From NCBI RefSeq assembly GCF_000364445.2, contig NZ_CP043538.1, positions 1,185,612 through 1,249,611 of the forward strand: a DNA stretch of 64,000 nt, given 5' to 3'. Made by a program: the position numbers and the translations under genes. Below the pieces are notes generated by a model. That model was given only the letters and a program-made list of their open reading frames with translations. It searched no databases and was not told the origin of the DNA. Source of the stretch: Methylobacterium mesophilicum SR1.6/6. Its GTDB lineage: Bacteria; Pseudomonadota; Alphaproteobacteria; Rhizobiales; Beijerinckiaceae. The first letter of the stretch is position 1. Each line of letters opens with the position of its first letter. Shown in pieces: positions 1-7,912 of the stretch.

Positions 1-179
1 TTCAGCAGCACCATCTCGCGGGGGAAGGGCGCGCTGTTGCCATTCAGCTCCGCGGTGACCGTGAGGGTGAGGTCGCCCGGCTCGATCTCGGCCTGGGCGG
101 GGAGGGGGGCGAGGACGAGGAACAGGGCGAGGCGCCACGCGTGCGTCCCCCTCCGCTGCGCGAGGGCTCCGATAATCAC
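1..179 (-). CDS. BatD-like protein, N-terminus only
   Basis: Reads from a GTG at 179 off the left edge of the window, so only about 59 residues are visible. They form a signal peptide (arginine-rich start, hydrophobic core, PAQA cleavage-like site) followed by a mature start with the GDLTLTVTAEL pattern. The place after moxR, DUF58, DUF4381, VWA and TPR genes is where BatD-like proteins normally sit, and the exported beta-rich start fits. The identification rests mainly on context, because the diagnostic body of the protein is outside the window. It lies 212 bases downstream of the TPR gene, with a palindromic repeat in the gap. Confidence 0.5.
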   Translation of the reverse strand, partial: MIIGALAQRRGTHAWRLALFLVLAPLPAQAEIEPGDLTLTVTAELNGNSAPFPREMVLL

Positions 180-199
180 GCGTCGTCGGCCGCCGGGCT

Positions 200-345
200 C
201 TCTCCTCCCCTGGCGATCCCGGGCTTGCCCGGGATCGCTCGAGCTTGCGGGGAGGGGTTGGAGGTGGGGGTGGTGCAGACGGCACCGCTGCGCTCGATCC
301 TGGGCCACCCCCACCCCTGACCCCTCCCCGCAAGGGGGAGGGGAT
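200..345. repeat. Palindromic intergenic repeat
   Basis: Two nested inverted repeats fill the gap between the TPR gene and the BatD-like gene. One is a perfect 11-bp stem, 213-223 with 228-238, around a 4-base loop. The other has 30-bp arms at 244-273 and 305-334, differing at about four positions. The arms are C-rich on one strand and G-rich on the other. This is typical of dispersed REP-like repeats and unlike a simple terminator, as there is no T-run. Confidence 0.7.
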
Positions 346-391
346 GGGCGCATCTCGGCAAGGGTACGCCGACTCGATACCCCGAAAAACA

Positions 392-1312
392 TCACCACGG
401 GTTGCTCCCGGCGGGAATCGCGGTGCCGGCCTCGACCCGGCGGGTCTGCTCGGCGCGCAGGCGCAGCTTGAGGTACCGGCCCGGATCGTCCGGCAGGGTC
501 TGGAGCCAGAGCCGGTCCGGGCGGATCTCGTGCGCCTCGAAGCTCTTGGTCACCCGGCGGACCTCGCGCTCGGGCGCCTCGGCCACCATGGCGGAGCCGC
601 CGCCGGTCCGGCCGCGGCCGGCCGCGTCGCCCGCGGAGCCGCGGGCCTGGCCCTTGCCGGCGTCGATCGACTGCTGCTCGGCCTTGCCGCGGCGGGCGAC
701 CTTGCTGTTGCCCGGCAGTGAGGCGCTGGCGTTCGACTCCTTGTTGCCGGCGAGCCCCTCGCCGCTGGAGGCGGCGTTGATGTCGTTGTTCTGGTCCTGG
801 TTGGCGGTGTTGTTGTAGCGGGCGCCGTACTGGGCAGTGCCGTTGGCGATGCCGCCGCCGGGACCGCGGTCGATCACCTCGGCCCGCATCCGGGCGATGA
901 GCGAGCGGTTGGCCTGGGCGTCGGCGTCGCGGGGGTTGAAGCGCAGGGCCTCGTCGTAGGCGGCCAGCGCCCCGTCGAGGTCCCCGGCCCTGGCGAGCGC
1001 GTTGCCGAGGTTGTAGCTCGCGCGGCGGCCGCCGGCGCGGAACAGCGCGATCGCCGCGTCGTAGCGGCCGGCCTCGTAGAGCGCGGCGGCGCGCCAGGCC
1101 GGGTCGATGAAGACGTCGGCCGCGAGGCCCGGCAGGCCGAGACCCATGAGCAGGCGCCCGAAGCCGGTGCGGGGCTGCGAGACGGCGAGCAGCGCCAGGA
1201 GGCCGACGCCGGCGAGCGCCAGGCCGGCGATGCGGGCGCGGCGCCGCCAGCGCGGCGGCAGGCCGGCCCGGAGCGGGACGGCGAAGCCCGTATCGGGAAG
1301 GGTCAGCCGCAT
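392..1312 (-). CDS. TPR-repeat membrane protein of the MoxR/Bat cluster
   Basis: A 306-residue protein. There is one membrane segment near residues 27-45, then a TPR-type region around residues 70-135 (YEAGRYDAAIALF, then YNLGNALARAGDLDGALAAYDEALRFNP). The rest is a low-complexity, charged and Asn/Gly-rich tail. In Bat operons the TPR unit is either fused to the second VWA protein or encoded separately, as here, and is thought to mediate protein contacts at the periplasmic face. I chose the ATG at 1312; a GTG one codon upstream is equally possible. The gene starts 13 bases after the VWA gene ends, which implies one transcript. Confidence 0.75.
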   Translation of the reverse strand: MRLTLPDTGFAVPLRAGLPPRWRRRARIAGLALAGVGLLALLAVSQPRTGFGRLLMGLGLPGLAADVFIDPAWRAAALYEAGRYDAAIALFRAGGRRASYNLGNALARAGDLDGALAAYDEALRFNPRDADAQANRSLIARMRAEVIDRGPGGGIANGTAQYGARYNNTANQDQNNDINAASSGEGLAGNKESNASASLPGNSKVARRGKAEQQSIDAGKGQARGSAGDAAGRGRTGGGSAMVAEAPEREVRRVTKSFEAHEIRPDRLWLQTLPDDPGRYLKLRLRAEQTRRVEAGTAIPAGSNPW

Positions 1313-1325
1313 CACGCGCTCCTCA

Positions 1326-2255
1326 TCAGGCGCTCCTGCGGAACAGGATCAGGGCCGGCAGGGCGGCCAGCAGCAGCAGCCAGCGCCCGAGATCCGCGTA
1401 GGCCAGCACCCCGTAGCCGCCGGCCGCGAGGTGCTGCGCGAGACCGGCGCCGACCGCGTCGAGCACCGGGCCCGGGGTCGCGATGTCGGCGACCGTGCCG
1501 CCGCCGGCCCGTGCGAGGGCGTCGAGGGCGGTCCGGTCAGGCTTCGGCGCGCCGGGCGGGAGCGGCTTGTCGGCGGGGACGAACAGCGCCTGGAGGCGCC
1601 AGCCCTGCTGGGCGATGGCCCGCGCCTCGCGGGTGGCGGCCTCGCCGATGCCGTCGCCGTCGCTGATCAGCACCACGTCGGCCGCCACCACGTTGGCCTC
1701 CGCCAGCGTGCGGCGGGCGAGCGCGAGACCCCGCTCGGGATGCGTGCCGCGGTCCGGCACCGTGTCGGCGTCGAGGGCGAACAGGGTGGTGCCGAGGCTG
1801 TCGCGGTCGGTGGTGGGGGAGGCGGCGAGATAGGCGTCGCCCGCGTAGACCACGAGCGACACGGCCCGGGTGCCGGCGGCCTCGGCGACCGCGGCGGCGG
1901 CCTGCCGGACGCCCAGGAGGTTGCCGCCCTCCGTGACCGAGCGGGAGAGATCGACGACGATCACGGTCTCGTCGAGGTTGCGGTAGGTCCGCCCGTCCGC
2001 CCGTTCGACGGCCGGACCGGTCAGCGCGACGGCGATCAGCCCGGCCGCCAGCGCGGCGGCGAGGTTCGCCTGCCGGCGGCCGCCGAGCACCGCGCCGGCG
2101 CGGGCGAGATGGGCCATCAGCGCCGGGTCCACCGCCCGGGCCCAGTCGCCCAGCGGCGCCGAGCGCGAGGCGGCGCGGAGCGCCAGCAGGACGACGACCG
2201 GGACCGCCAGGAACCACCAGGGGCGCAGCAGCGCGAAGGTCTCGAGGAGGCTCAT
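1326..2255 (-). CDS. VWA-domain membrane protein (BatB-like)
   Basis: A 309-residue protein with membrane segments near residues 12-27 and 66-80, then a von Willebrand A domain. The metal-ion-dependent adhesion site is visible as DLSRS, with D102, S104 and S106, and a later LISDGDG strand. A final hydrophobic helix near residues 285-303 ends in FRRSA. The topology, two membrane helices, a VWA domain and a C-terminal helix, matches BatA/BatB proteins. It is the second VWA gene of the cluster and is separated from the first by a 322-base gap holding an inverted-repeat element, so read-through from the upstream genes may be reduced. Confidence 0.82.
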   Translation of the reverse strand: MSLLETFALLRPWWFLAVPVVVLLALRAASRSAPLGDWARAVDPALMAHLARAGAVLGGRRQANLAAALAAGLIAVALTGPAVERADGRTYRNLDETVIVVDLSRSVTEGGNLLGVRQAAAAVAEAAGTRAVSLVVYAGDAYLAASPTTDRDSLGTTLFALDADTVPDRGTHPERGLALARRTLAEANVVAADVVLISDGDGIGEAATREARAIAQQGWRLQALFVPADKPLPPGAPKPDRTALDALARAGGGTVADIATPGPVLDAVGAGLAQHLAAGGYGVLAYADLGRWLLLLAALPALILFRRSA

Positions 2256-2283
2256 CGGATGGATCCGCAGAGCGGGCGCGCCT

Positions 2284-2478
2284 TCCCTCCCCCCTCTGCG
2301 GGGGAGGGTGGCCCTCGCGTCAGCGAGGGTCGGGAGAGGGGAACCCGGCTTCCGGAAAGGGCACGGCCTTTATGCAGCACAAAGCCTTGTCCTCCACCGT
2401 CGCGCTGCCTCTCTTGCGGGACTACGTCCCGGCCCGACGTCCTTCGGGGGCCACCCTCCCCCGCAGAGGGGGGCGGGA
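2284..2478. repeat. Inverted-repeat element, copy 1
   Basis: A roughly 195-bp element fills most of the 322-base gap between the two VWA genes. Its ends are inverted copies of each other: 2284-2313 pairs with 2449-2478 with one mismatch. The left 65 bases are nearly identical to the left end of the element at 13911, while the middle diverges. I see no open reading frame in it. It looks like a small non-coding dispersed element. The rest of the gap, 2479-2577, holds nothing I recognise. Confidence 0.75.
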
Positions 2479-2577
2479 GCAGCGCTCGGCTTCGGTCGTC
2501 GCCCCTATCGATCAGGCGCCACATCGCCGCCGCGGGTATCGATGCGTGATCGACCAAGACTGCGGACGACAGATTCA

Positions 2578-3615
2578 TCACGCCCCCCTCCGGCTCGCGA
2601 GCAGCGCCGCGGCGGCCAGCAGCGCCAGGGCGGCCGGCCAGGGCCAGAGGTCCCGGCGCAGGGGCAGGGGCGGGGCGAGCGCCCGGCCGCCCTCCAGCCG
2701 GTCGATGGCGTCGGCGACCCGCACCAGATCCTCGGTGGTGCGCACCCGGAACGCCTCGCCGCCGCTGGCCTGCGCCATGTCGCGCAGCGTCTCGGTGTCG
2801 ACCACGTCCTGCTCGCCGTCGGCGTCGGCCATGTCGCGGGGGCCCAGCGCGATGGTGTAGACCTTGATGCCCAGCGACTTGGCGAGTTCGGCCACGTCCT
2901 TGGGCGCCGTCTGGCCGGCATTGTTGGCCCCGTCCGAGAGCAGGACCACGGCTTTCGCGGCCTTCTCGCCGGCCCCGCTGCCCGACGCCGCGCCACCCTC
3001 CGCATCCCGGGGATCCAGACGGCGCAGGGCCAGCCCGAGGCCGTCGCCGATCCCGGTGGAGCGGCCGCTGATGCCGATCGTCGCCTCGTCGAGGGCGCGG
3101 GCGACCGCGGCGGTGTCGAAGCTCGGCGCGGCCGCCACGTAGGCTTGGTCGGCGAAGATCACGAGGCCGATCCGGTCGCCGGCCCGGCGCCGGATGAAGT
3201 CGGTGCCGACGCGCTTCACGGCGGCGAGGCGGGTCACGGTCTCGCCGTCGAGGGCGAAGTCGCGCCGCTCCATGGAGCCCGACAGGTCCATGGCGATCAT
3301 GATCTCGCGGCCGGACGCCGGCAGCGCGGCCGCCGGCATGACGAGGCGCGGACCGCTCAGCGCCGCCACGAGGGCGGCCCAGAGCGTCCAGGTGAGCAGG
3401 GCCCTGCGCCGTCCCCGGGCGGTGCGGTCGGCGCCGGAGCGCGCCGCGCCCACCAGGGTGCCGGGCACGCGCAGGGCGCCGCTGCCGCCCTCCGGCTCGG
3501 CCGGGATCAGGCGGGCGGCCAGCAGCGGCAGGGGCAAGGCCAGCAGCGCCCACGGCGCGGCGAGGTCGAAGGCCGACAGGAGCGCGCTGAGCCACGCGGG
3601 CAGATGCGCGCTCAT
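2578..3615 (-). CDS. VWA-domain membrane protein (BatA-like)
   Basis: A 345-residue protein. Hydrophobic segments lie near residues 18-36 and 74-90, a von Willebrand A domain begins near residue 103, and a membrane helix ends in ASRRGA. The metal-binding motif is complete: DLSGS at residues 110-114 and a later VLLSDGANNAG. Its ATG overlaps the stop of the DUF4381 gene in an ATGA, which implies translational coupling and fixes the start against a much longer open frame. BatA-type VWA proteins work with the MoxR ATPase in maturing or assembling envelope proteins. The substrate is not evident here. Confidence 0.85.
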   Translation of the reverse strand: MSAHLPAWLSALLSAFDLAAPWALLALPLPLLAARLIPAEPEGGSGALRVPGTLVGAARSGADRTARGRRRALLTWTLWAALVAALSGPRLVMPAAALPASGREIMIAMDLSGSMERRDFALDGETVTRLAAVKRVGTDFIRRRAGDRIGLVIFADQAYVAAAPSFDTAAVARALDEATIGISGRSTGIGDGLGLALRRLDPRDAEGGAASGSGAGEKAAKAVVLLSDGANNAGQTAPKDVAELAKSLGIKVYTIALGPRDMADADGEQDVVDTETLRDMAQASGGEAFRVRTTEDLVRVADAIDRLEGGRALAPPLPLRRDLWPWPAALALLAAAALLASRRGA

Positions 3616-4079
3616 GCCCGCAGCCGTCCGATCAGGCGGCCGAGCTCGGCGTCCAGGGCGTCGAGGTCGGGATCCTGACGCCGGTACAGCCCGTCGGTCA
3701 GGACCCGGCCGGCACCGCGCGTGAAGAAGTCGGTCCTGAGCAGGCCGTCGAGGCGGGCAGCCCAGTCGGCGCCCGTGGCCCCGGCATCGTCGCCGAGCGT
3801 CCGGCCGAGGCGGCGCAGCAACCGGGCCTGGGCCACGAGGCGCGCCTCCGGAGGGAGGCCGCGGCTCCGGGCGAGTTCGGCGAGCGCCGCCCGGCGCAGG
3901 CTGGCCCGCGCCCGGCTGCGGCCGTACCGCACGAGCCCGACCAGCAGGGCGGCGAGGAAGCCCAGGACGGCCGCCGCGACGACCTCGCCCTGCACGGCGC
4001 CCGCGGCGCCGCCGGGCAGGTGCAGGCCCCGGAGCTGCTCGAGGGACAGGGGAATCTCGGCGGGCGTGACGGGAGTCAT
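3612..4079 (-). CDS. DUF4381-family membrane protein
   Basis: A 155-residue protein with one membrane segment near residues 34-50, after the typical DUF4381 opening (IPLSLEQLRGLHLP). A cytoplasmic Arg/Leu-rich part follows. DUF4381 genes are regular members of MoxR-VWA operons, between the DUF58 gene and the first VWA gene, and this is the arrangement here. The stop codon overlaps the next ATG. A 69-base spacer containing a 15-bp tandem array separates it from the DUF58 gene. Its molecular role is not known. Confidence 0.8.
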   Translation of the reverse strand: MTPVTPAEIPLSLEQLRGLHLPGGAAGAVQGEVVAAAVLGFLAALLVGLVRYGRSRARASLRRAALAELARSRGLPPEARLVAQARLLRRLGRTLGDDAGATGADWAARLDGLLRTDFFTRGAGRVLTDGLYRRQDPDLDALDAELGRLIGRLRA

Positions 4080-4090
4080 CGGATCGAGCC

Positions 4091-4135
4091 GGCGAGTATC
4101 CGACCGGCAAGTATCCGACCGGCACGGATCCGACG
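4091..4135. repeat. 15-bp tandem repeat array, 3 copies
   Basis: Three consecutive 15-base units (4091-4105, 4106-4120, 4121-4135) sit between the DUF58 and DUF4381 genes. The first two differ at one base and the third is more diverged. The unit pattern is GGCRAGTATCCGACC. A degenerate partial unit lies on each side. It is outside both reading frames. Confidence 0.8.
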
Positions 4136-4148
4136 GGCAGGCCCGGCC

Positions 4149-5111
4149 TCACAGCACCGCATCGAGGCGCTCCATCAGCGGCGCGTAGGCCTCCGGGCCG
4201 GTCTCGACGTCGAGGCGCACGCCCGCGATGCCCCGGCGGGCGTAGTCGGCGAGCCGCGCCTCGGCGGAATCCCCCGCTGCTCCGGCCGCGGTCGGCAGCG
4301 CGGTCCCGCGGCGGCCATCCGCGAGGGCGAAGGGATAGAAGCCCGGCGGCCGGGTCCGCTCGAAGGCGTCGCTCACCAGGATCAGCCGGATGGCGATCCG
4401 CTCGGCCAGCAGCGTCAGGAGCTCGTCGAAGCCCGGGCCGGGATCGTCCAGGGCGCTGGCGATGACGAGGTGGCCGCCGGCGGGCAGCAGGCTGCGGGCG
4501 AGGGCGAGCGTCGCCTCGAGCGGCGGCTCCGCGCCGGTCGGCGCGCCGGACCCGGCCCCGAGGGCGTCGGCATGGGCCTGGGCGAGGGCGCCGGTCACCG
4601 CGACCATGGCGCGCTCGCCGCCCGCCGGCCGCAGCACGGTCGGCGCGCCCGCCGAGGCCACCGCGAGGCCGACCCGGCCGCCATCGGCGGCGACCCGCCA
4701 GCCGAGCAGCGCCAGGGCCTCGGCGGCGGCCACCGAGCGCAGGGTCCGGCGGGTGCCGAACAGCATCGCGGGCCGGAAATCGGCGAGCAGAACCACGGCG
4801 CGGTCGCGCTCGTCGTGGTGGGTGCGCACGTGCAGCTGCCCGGTGCGGGCCGTGGCGTTGCGGTCGATGAAGCGGCGGTCGTCGCCCTCGGACCACAGGC
4901 GGACATCCTCCGGCTCAGAACCGCGGCCACGGCGCCGCGTGACGATCCCGCCCGGCAGGCCCGCGAGCGTCCGGGTCGCGGGGGCCGAGCCCCGCCGGGC
5001 GAGGTGGCGCAGGCCCATCAGCGCCTCGCCCGAGAGGTGGATGCCGGTCTCCCGGTCGCCGTTCGCTGCCGGGAGAGGAAGATCGCGCCGCGCGCGCCCG
5101 AGCCCGAACAC
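4149..5111 (-). CDS. DUF58 domain protein of the MoxR cluster
   Basis: A 320-residue protein with the DUF58 signature. The conserved block around residues 85-110 (VRLWSEGDDRRFIDRNATARTG) is followed by a strand ending in DERDRAVVLLADF, part of a degenerate VWA-like fold. A GTG start at 5111 was chosen because it lies two bases after the moxR stop and gives the usual family length. The longer frame upstream runs antiparallel through moxR and is an artefact. DUF58 proteins pair with MoxR ATPases and probably act as adaptors. The family's later long hydrophobic start is absent, so the protein is probably cytoplasmic. Confidence 0.82.
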   Translation of the reverse strand: MFGLGRARRDLPLPAANGDRETGIHLSGEALMGLRHLARRGSAPATRTLAGLPGGIVTRRRGRGSEPEDVRLWSEGDDRRFIDRNATARTGQLHVRTHHDERDRAVVLLADFRPAMLFGTRRTLRSVAAAEALALLGWRVAADGGRVGLAVASAGAPTVLRPAGGERAMVAVTGALAQAHADALGAGSGAPTGAEPPLEATLALARSLLPAGGHLVIASALDDPGPGFDELLTLLAERIAIRLILVSDAFERTRPPGFYPFALADGRRGTALPTAAGAAGDSAEARLADYARRGIAGVRLDVETGPEAYAPLMERLDAVL

Positions 5112-5113
5112 CG

Positions 5114-6115
5114 TCAGAGCGCCCGCACCCGCTGCACCAGCTCGCCGACGAGGCCGCGCGCCGTCTTGCCCTCGGCGGCGGCCCGCCATGTCAGGCCGAT
5201 CCGGTGGGACAGGGCGTCCCGGGCCAGGTCGGTGACGTCCTCGGGCGTGACGTGGTCCCGGCCCCGCAGCCAGGCCCGGGCCTTGCCGGCCATCATCAGC
5301 GCCAGGGTCCCGCGCGGGGAGGCCGGATGCTCGATCATGGCGCGCAGGTCCGGGGCGGCCGCGTCGGTGCGGGTCGCCGCCACGAGCCGGACGAGGTAGT
5401 CCTTGAGGGCCGGCGACACGTAGGTGGCGAGCGCCGCCTCCCGGGCGGCGCGCACGTCCGCCAGCGACAACCGCATGGTCATCGCGTCGACGTGGTGGGT
5501 GATTTCGCCCTCCACGAGGTCGAGGATCGCCCGCTCGGTGGTCTCGTCGGGCATGTCGACCACGACGTGCAGGAGGAAGCGGTCGAGCTGCGCCTCGGGC
5601 AGGGGGAAGGTGCCAGCATGCTCGATCGGGTTCTGGGTCGCCACGACCATGAACGGATCGGACAGGCGGTGGGTCGTCCCCGAGACCGTCACCTGCCCCT
5701 CGGCCATGGATTCGAGCAGCGCCGACTGCACCTTCGGGGGCGCGCGGTTGACCTCGTCCACCAGCACGAGGGCGTGGAACAGGGGGCCGGGCAGGAACTC
5801 GAAGGTGCCGCTATCCTGCCGCCAGACGGTGGTGCCGGTGAGGTCGGCCGGCATCAGGTCCGGGGTGCACTGGATGCGCGCGAAGGAGCCGTCGAGGCCG
5901 TCGGCGAGCCGCTTGACCGCGCGGGTCTTGGCCAGACCCGGTGCGCCCTCGATCAGCAGGTGGCCGCCGGTCAGGAGCCCGATCAGCAGGCGCTCGACCA
6001 GGCCGGCGCTGCCGATCAGGCCGCGCTCCAGCCCCTCGCGCAGCGCCATGACGCGGCCGTGCAGGGCCTGATCCGGGACGATTTCGGGCCGGCGTTCGGC
6101 GAGGCCGTCGCTCAT
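5114..6115 (-). CDS. MoxR-family AAA ATPase
   Basis: A 333-residue AAA+ chaperone. Walker A is GAPGLAKT at residues 57-64 and Walker B is LVLVDEVN with D120 and E121. The MoxR signature VDEVNRAPPKVQSALLESM and the sensor-1 stretch VATQNPIEHAGTFPLPEAQLDRF are present. It is the first gene of the cluster and probably powers metal insertion or folding of envelope complexes with the VWA proteins. I chose the ATG at 6115. The frame stays open to 6250 through a 15-bp tandem array, which would add an Arg/Ser/Thr/Pro repeat tail to the N-terminus. I regard that as untranslated leader. Confidence 0.92.
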   Translation of the reverse strand: MSDGLAERRPEIVPDQALHGRVMALREGLERGLIGSAGLVERLLIGLLTGGHLLIEGAPGLAKTRAVKRLADGLDGSFARIQCTPDLMPADLTGTTVWRQDSGTFEFLPGPLFHALVLVDEVNRAPPKVQSALLESMAEGQVTVSGTTHRLSDPFMVVATQNPIEHAGTFPLPEAQLDRFLLHVVVDMPDETTERAILDLVEGEITHHVDAMTMRLSLADVRAAREAALATYVSPALKDYLVRLVAATRTDAAAPDLRAMIEHPASPRGTLALMMAGKARAWLRGRDHVTPEDVTDLARDALSHRIGLTWRAAAEGKTARGLVGELVQRVRAL

Positions 6116-6119
6116 GCGA

Positions 6120-6209
6120 GGACAAGTCCTGCGCGAAGGGGTTCTGCGCAAAGGGGTTCTGCGCGAAGGGGTTCTGCGCGAAGGGGTTCTGAGCGAAGAG
6201 ATCCTGCGC
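6120..6209. repeat. 15-bp tandem repeat array before moxR
   Basis: Five clear 15-base units run from 6135 to 6209 with the pattern GAAGGGGTTCTGCGC. The first and third are identical, and the second and fourth each differ at one base. A sixth degenerate unit lies at 6120-6134. The array starts five bases upstream of the moxR ATG and fills the likely leader or promoter region. Because the unit length is a multiple of three, the moxR frame stays open across it. Confidence 0.88.
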
Positions 6210-6410
6210 GGACCGCGTCCGCCGCTCGGGCCATGTGCTGCATCCTGCACGTCTCCTCGGCCGGGTCCCGAATTCTTAAGGGATCCTCAGGCTCTTGCCG
6301 GTGTGCCCGCTGCCCGGTGCGGCCGTCAATCCCGCGCCGGACGCCCTTTCGCGCCTGTGCCGGGCCATGGTGTCACGGTTTCGTCACCGCACCGCTTTCT
6401 AGAACCGACG

Positions 6411-7121
6411 ATGACCAGCTACGCCGCCCTCCCCGAAGAAGCGAAATCCGCGCTCGGCCTGCTCGTGGCCTTCGTGCTCGGCACGATCATCGGGGCCGAG
6501 CGCCAGTACCGGCAGCGCACCGCGGGCCTGCGCACCGCGGTCCTCGTCGCGGTGGGCGCCAGCGCCTTCGTGGATCTCGGCATGCGGCTCACCGGCCCGG
6601 ACGGCGGTGTCCGCACGGTCGCCTACGTGATCTCCGGCATCGGCTTCCTCGGCGCCGGCGTGATCATGAAGGAGGGGATGAACGTCCGCGGCCTCAACAC
6701 CGCCGCGACCCTGTGGTGCTCGGCCGCCGTCGGCGCGTTCTGTGGCGCCGACCTGCCGCTGGAAGCCCTGTTCGTGATGATCACGGTGCTCGCCTGCAAC
6801 ACGGCGCTGCGGCCGCTGGTGAACGCCATCAACCGCGCGCCGATCCGCGAATCCGCCACCGAGGCGACCTACGAGGTCCAGGTGACCACGGCGCCGGGGG
6901 AGGCCGGCCCGGCGCAAGACCTGCTGGTGGAACGCCTGGAGGCGGCCAATTACCCGGTGAGCAACGTCGAGGTGGAGGAGCGCGGCGAGAATGCGGTCGA
7001 CGTCGTGGCGACGTTGACGGCGAGCGCCGTGAAGGCGGAGGAACTCGACGCCGTGACCAACGACCTCGCCCGCCTGCCGGGCATCCGCCACGCCACGTGG
7101 TCGGTCCAGACTGCCGACTGA
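6411..7121 (+). CDS. MgtC/SapB-family membrane protein
   Basis: A 236-residue protein with the full MgtC N-terminal domain: GLLVAFVLGTIIGAERQ near residues 14-30, GLRTAVLVAVGASAF, a strongly conserved GIGFLGAGVIMK and GLNTAATLW. Four to five membrane helices are followed by a soluble alpha/beta C-terminal domain of about 85 residues, probably ACT-like. MgtC proteins are linked to growth at low magnesium and to control of membrane energetics. The start is the first ATG compatible with the family; the frame is open further upstream without support. It is divergent from moxR, with 295 bases between the two starts. Confidence 0.85.
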   Translation: MTSYAALPEEAKSALGLLVAFVLGTIIGAERQYRQRTAGLRTAVLVAVGASAFVDLGMRLTGPDGGVRTVAYVISGIGFLGAGVIMKEGMNVRGLNTAATLWCSAAVGAFCGADLPLEALFVMITVLACNTALRPLVNAINRAPIRESATEATYEVQVTTAPGEAGPAQDLLVERLEAANYPVSNVEVEERGENAVDVVATLTASAVKAEELDAVTNDLARLPGIRHATWSVQTAD

Positions 7122-7212
7122 CTTTCCGGGATTGCCTTTCTCGAAGTGGGCCCGCGGTGAGGAAACCTCTGAAGGCGGCCGGACCTTACCGTGCCGAATC
7201 CGGAGATCCACC

Positions 7213-7899
7213 ATGACCCAGTCTCAGAAGAGCGCGCTGATCGTCGGAGCCTCGCGCGGCCTCGGGCTCGGACTCGTCGAGTCCTTTCTGGAGCGCGGCT
7301 GGCGCGTCACCGCGACCCAGCGCACGCCGTCCGCCGACCTCGCCCGCCGCGCCGCGAAAACCCTGCGGGTCGAGACCGTCGACATCGACGAGGAGGCGAG
7401 CGTCGCCGCCCTGCACGACCGTCTGGCCGCGGAGCATTTCGACCTGATCTTCGTGGTGGCGGGCGTCGCCACCCAGGCCCACGACCCGCTGCACGCGGTG
7501 CCCCGGGCTGTCGCCGCGCAGGTCTATCTCACGAACGCGGTCAGCCCGATCCGCTTCGCGGAAGCCTTTCTGGATCGTCTCGCTCCCGGCGGCAGCGTCG
7601 CCCTGATGAGTTCGATCCTCGGCAGCGTCAGCCTGAACGACACGGGCGGCTGGGAGACCTACCGAGCCAGCAAGGCGGCGCTCAACAGCCTGGCCCGCAG
7701 TTTCGAGAGTCGCCATCGGGCCGAGAATCTTTCCGTCCTGATCCTGCATCCGGGCTGGGTGCGCACCGAGATGGGCGGAGCGGAGGCCGATATCGACGTG
7801 GCCACCAGCGTCAGGGGCTTGGCCGAGGTGATCGCGGCCCGGCTCGGCGAGCCGGGCGCGCATTACCTCGACTACCGGGGCGAGACGCTGCCCTGGTAG
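7213..7899 (+). CDS. Short-chain dehydrogenase/reductase, C-factor type
   Basis: A 228-residue SDR. The nucleotide-binding motif is GASRGLGLG at residues 12-20, and the catalytic pair sits in YRASK (Y150, K154) after a Ser-rich strand (LMSSIL). The short length and the HPGWVRTEMGG stretch near the end fit the C-factor-like SDRs. The substrate cannot be told from sequence. It lies 91 bases after the MgtC gene on the same strand and may be co-transcribed. Confidence 0.85.
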   Translation: MTQSQKSALIVGASRGLGLGLVESFLERGWRVTATQRTPSADLARRAAKTLRVETVDIDEEASVAALHDRLAAEHFDLIFVVAGVATQAHDPLHAVPRAVAAQVYLTNAVSPIRFAEAFLDRLAPGGSVALMSSILGSVSLNDTGGWETYRASKAALNSLARSFESRHRAENLSVLILHPGWVRTEMGGAEADIDVATSVRGLAEVIAARLGEPGAHYLDYRGETLPW

Positions 7900-7912
7900 G
7901 GGCCGGATCGCC

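Noticed and set aside
1107..2549. 480-residue plus-strand protein over the VWA/TPR genes
   Set aside because: It runs antisense to two well-supported genes and is Arg/Gly/Gln-rich noise.
1..6115. Methanol-dehydrogenase mxaRSACKL maturation cluster
   Set aside because: The MoxR-DUF58-VWA layout is similar, but no mxaF, mxaJ, mxaG or mxaI is near, and DUF4381 plus TPR and BatD-like genes fit the general Bat type better.
6116..6250. N-terminal 45-residue extension of MoxR
   Set aside because: It would translate a 15-bp tandem repeat into an Arg/Thr/Pro repeat not found in MoxR proteins; the ATG at 6115 gives normal length.
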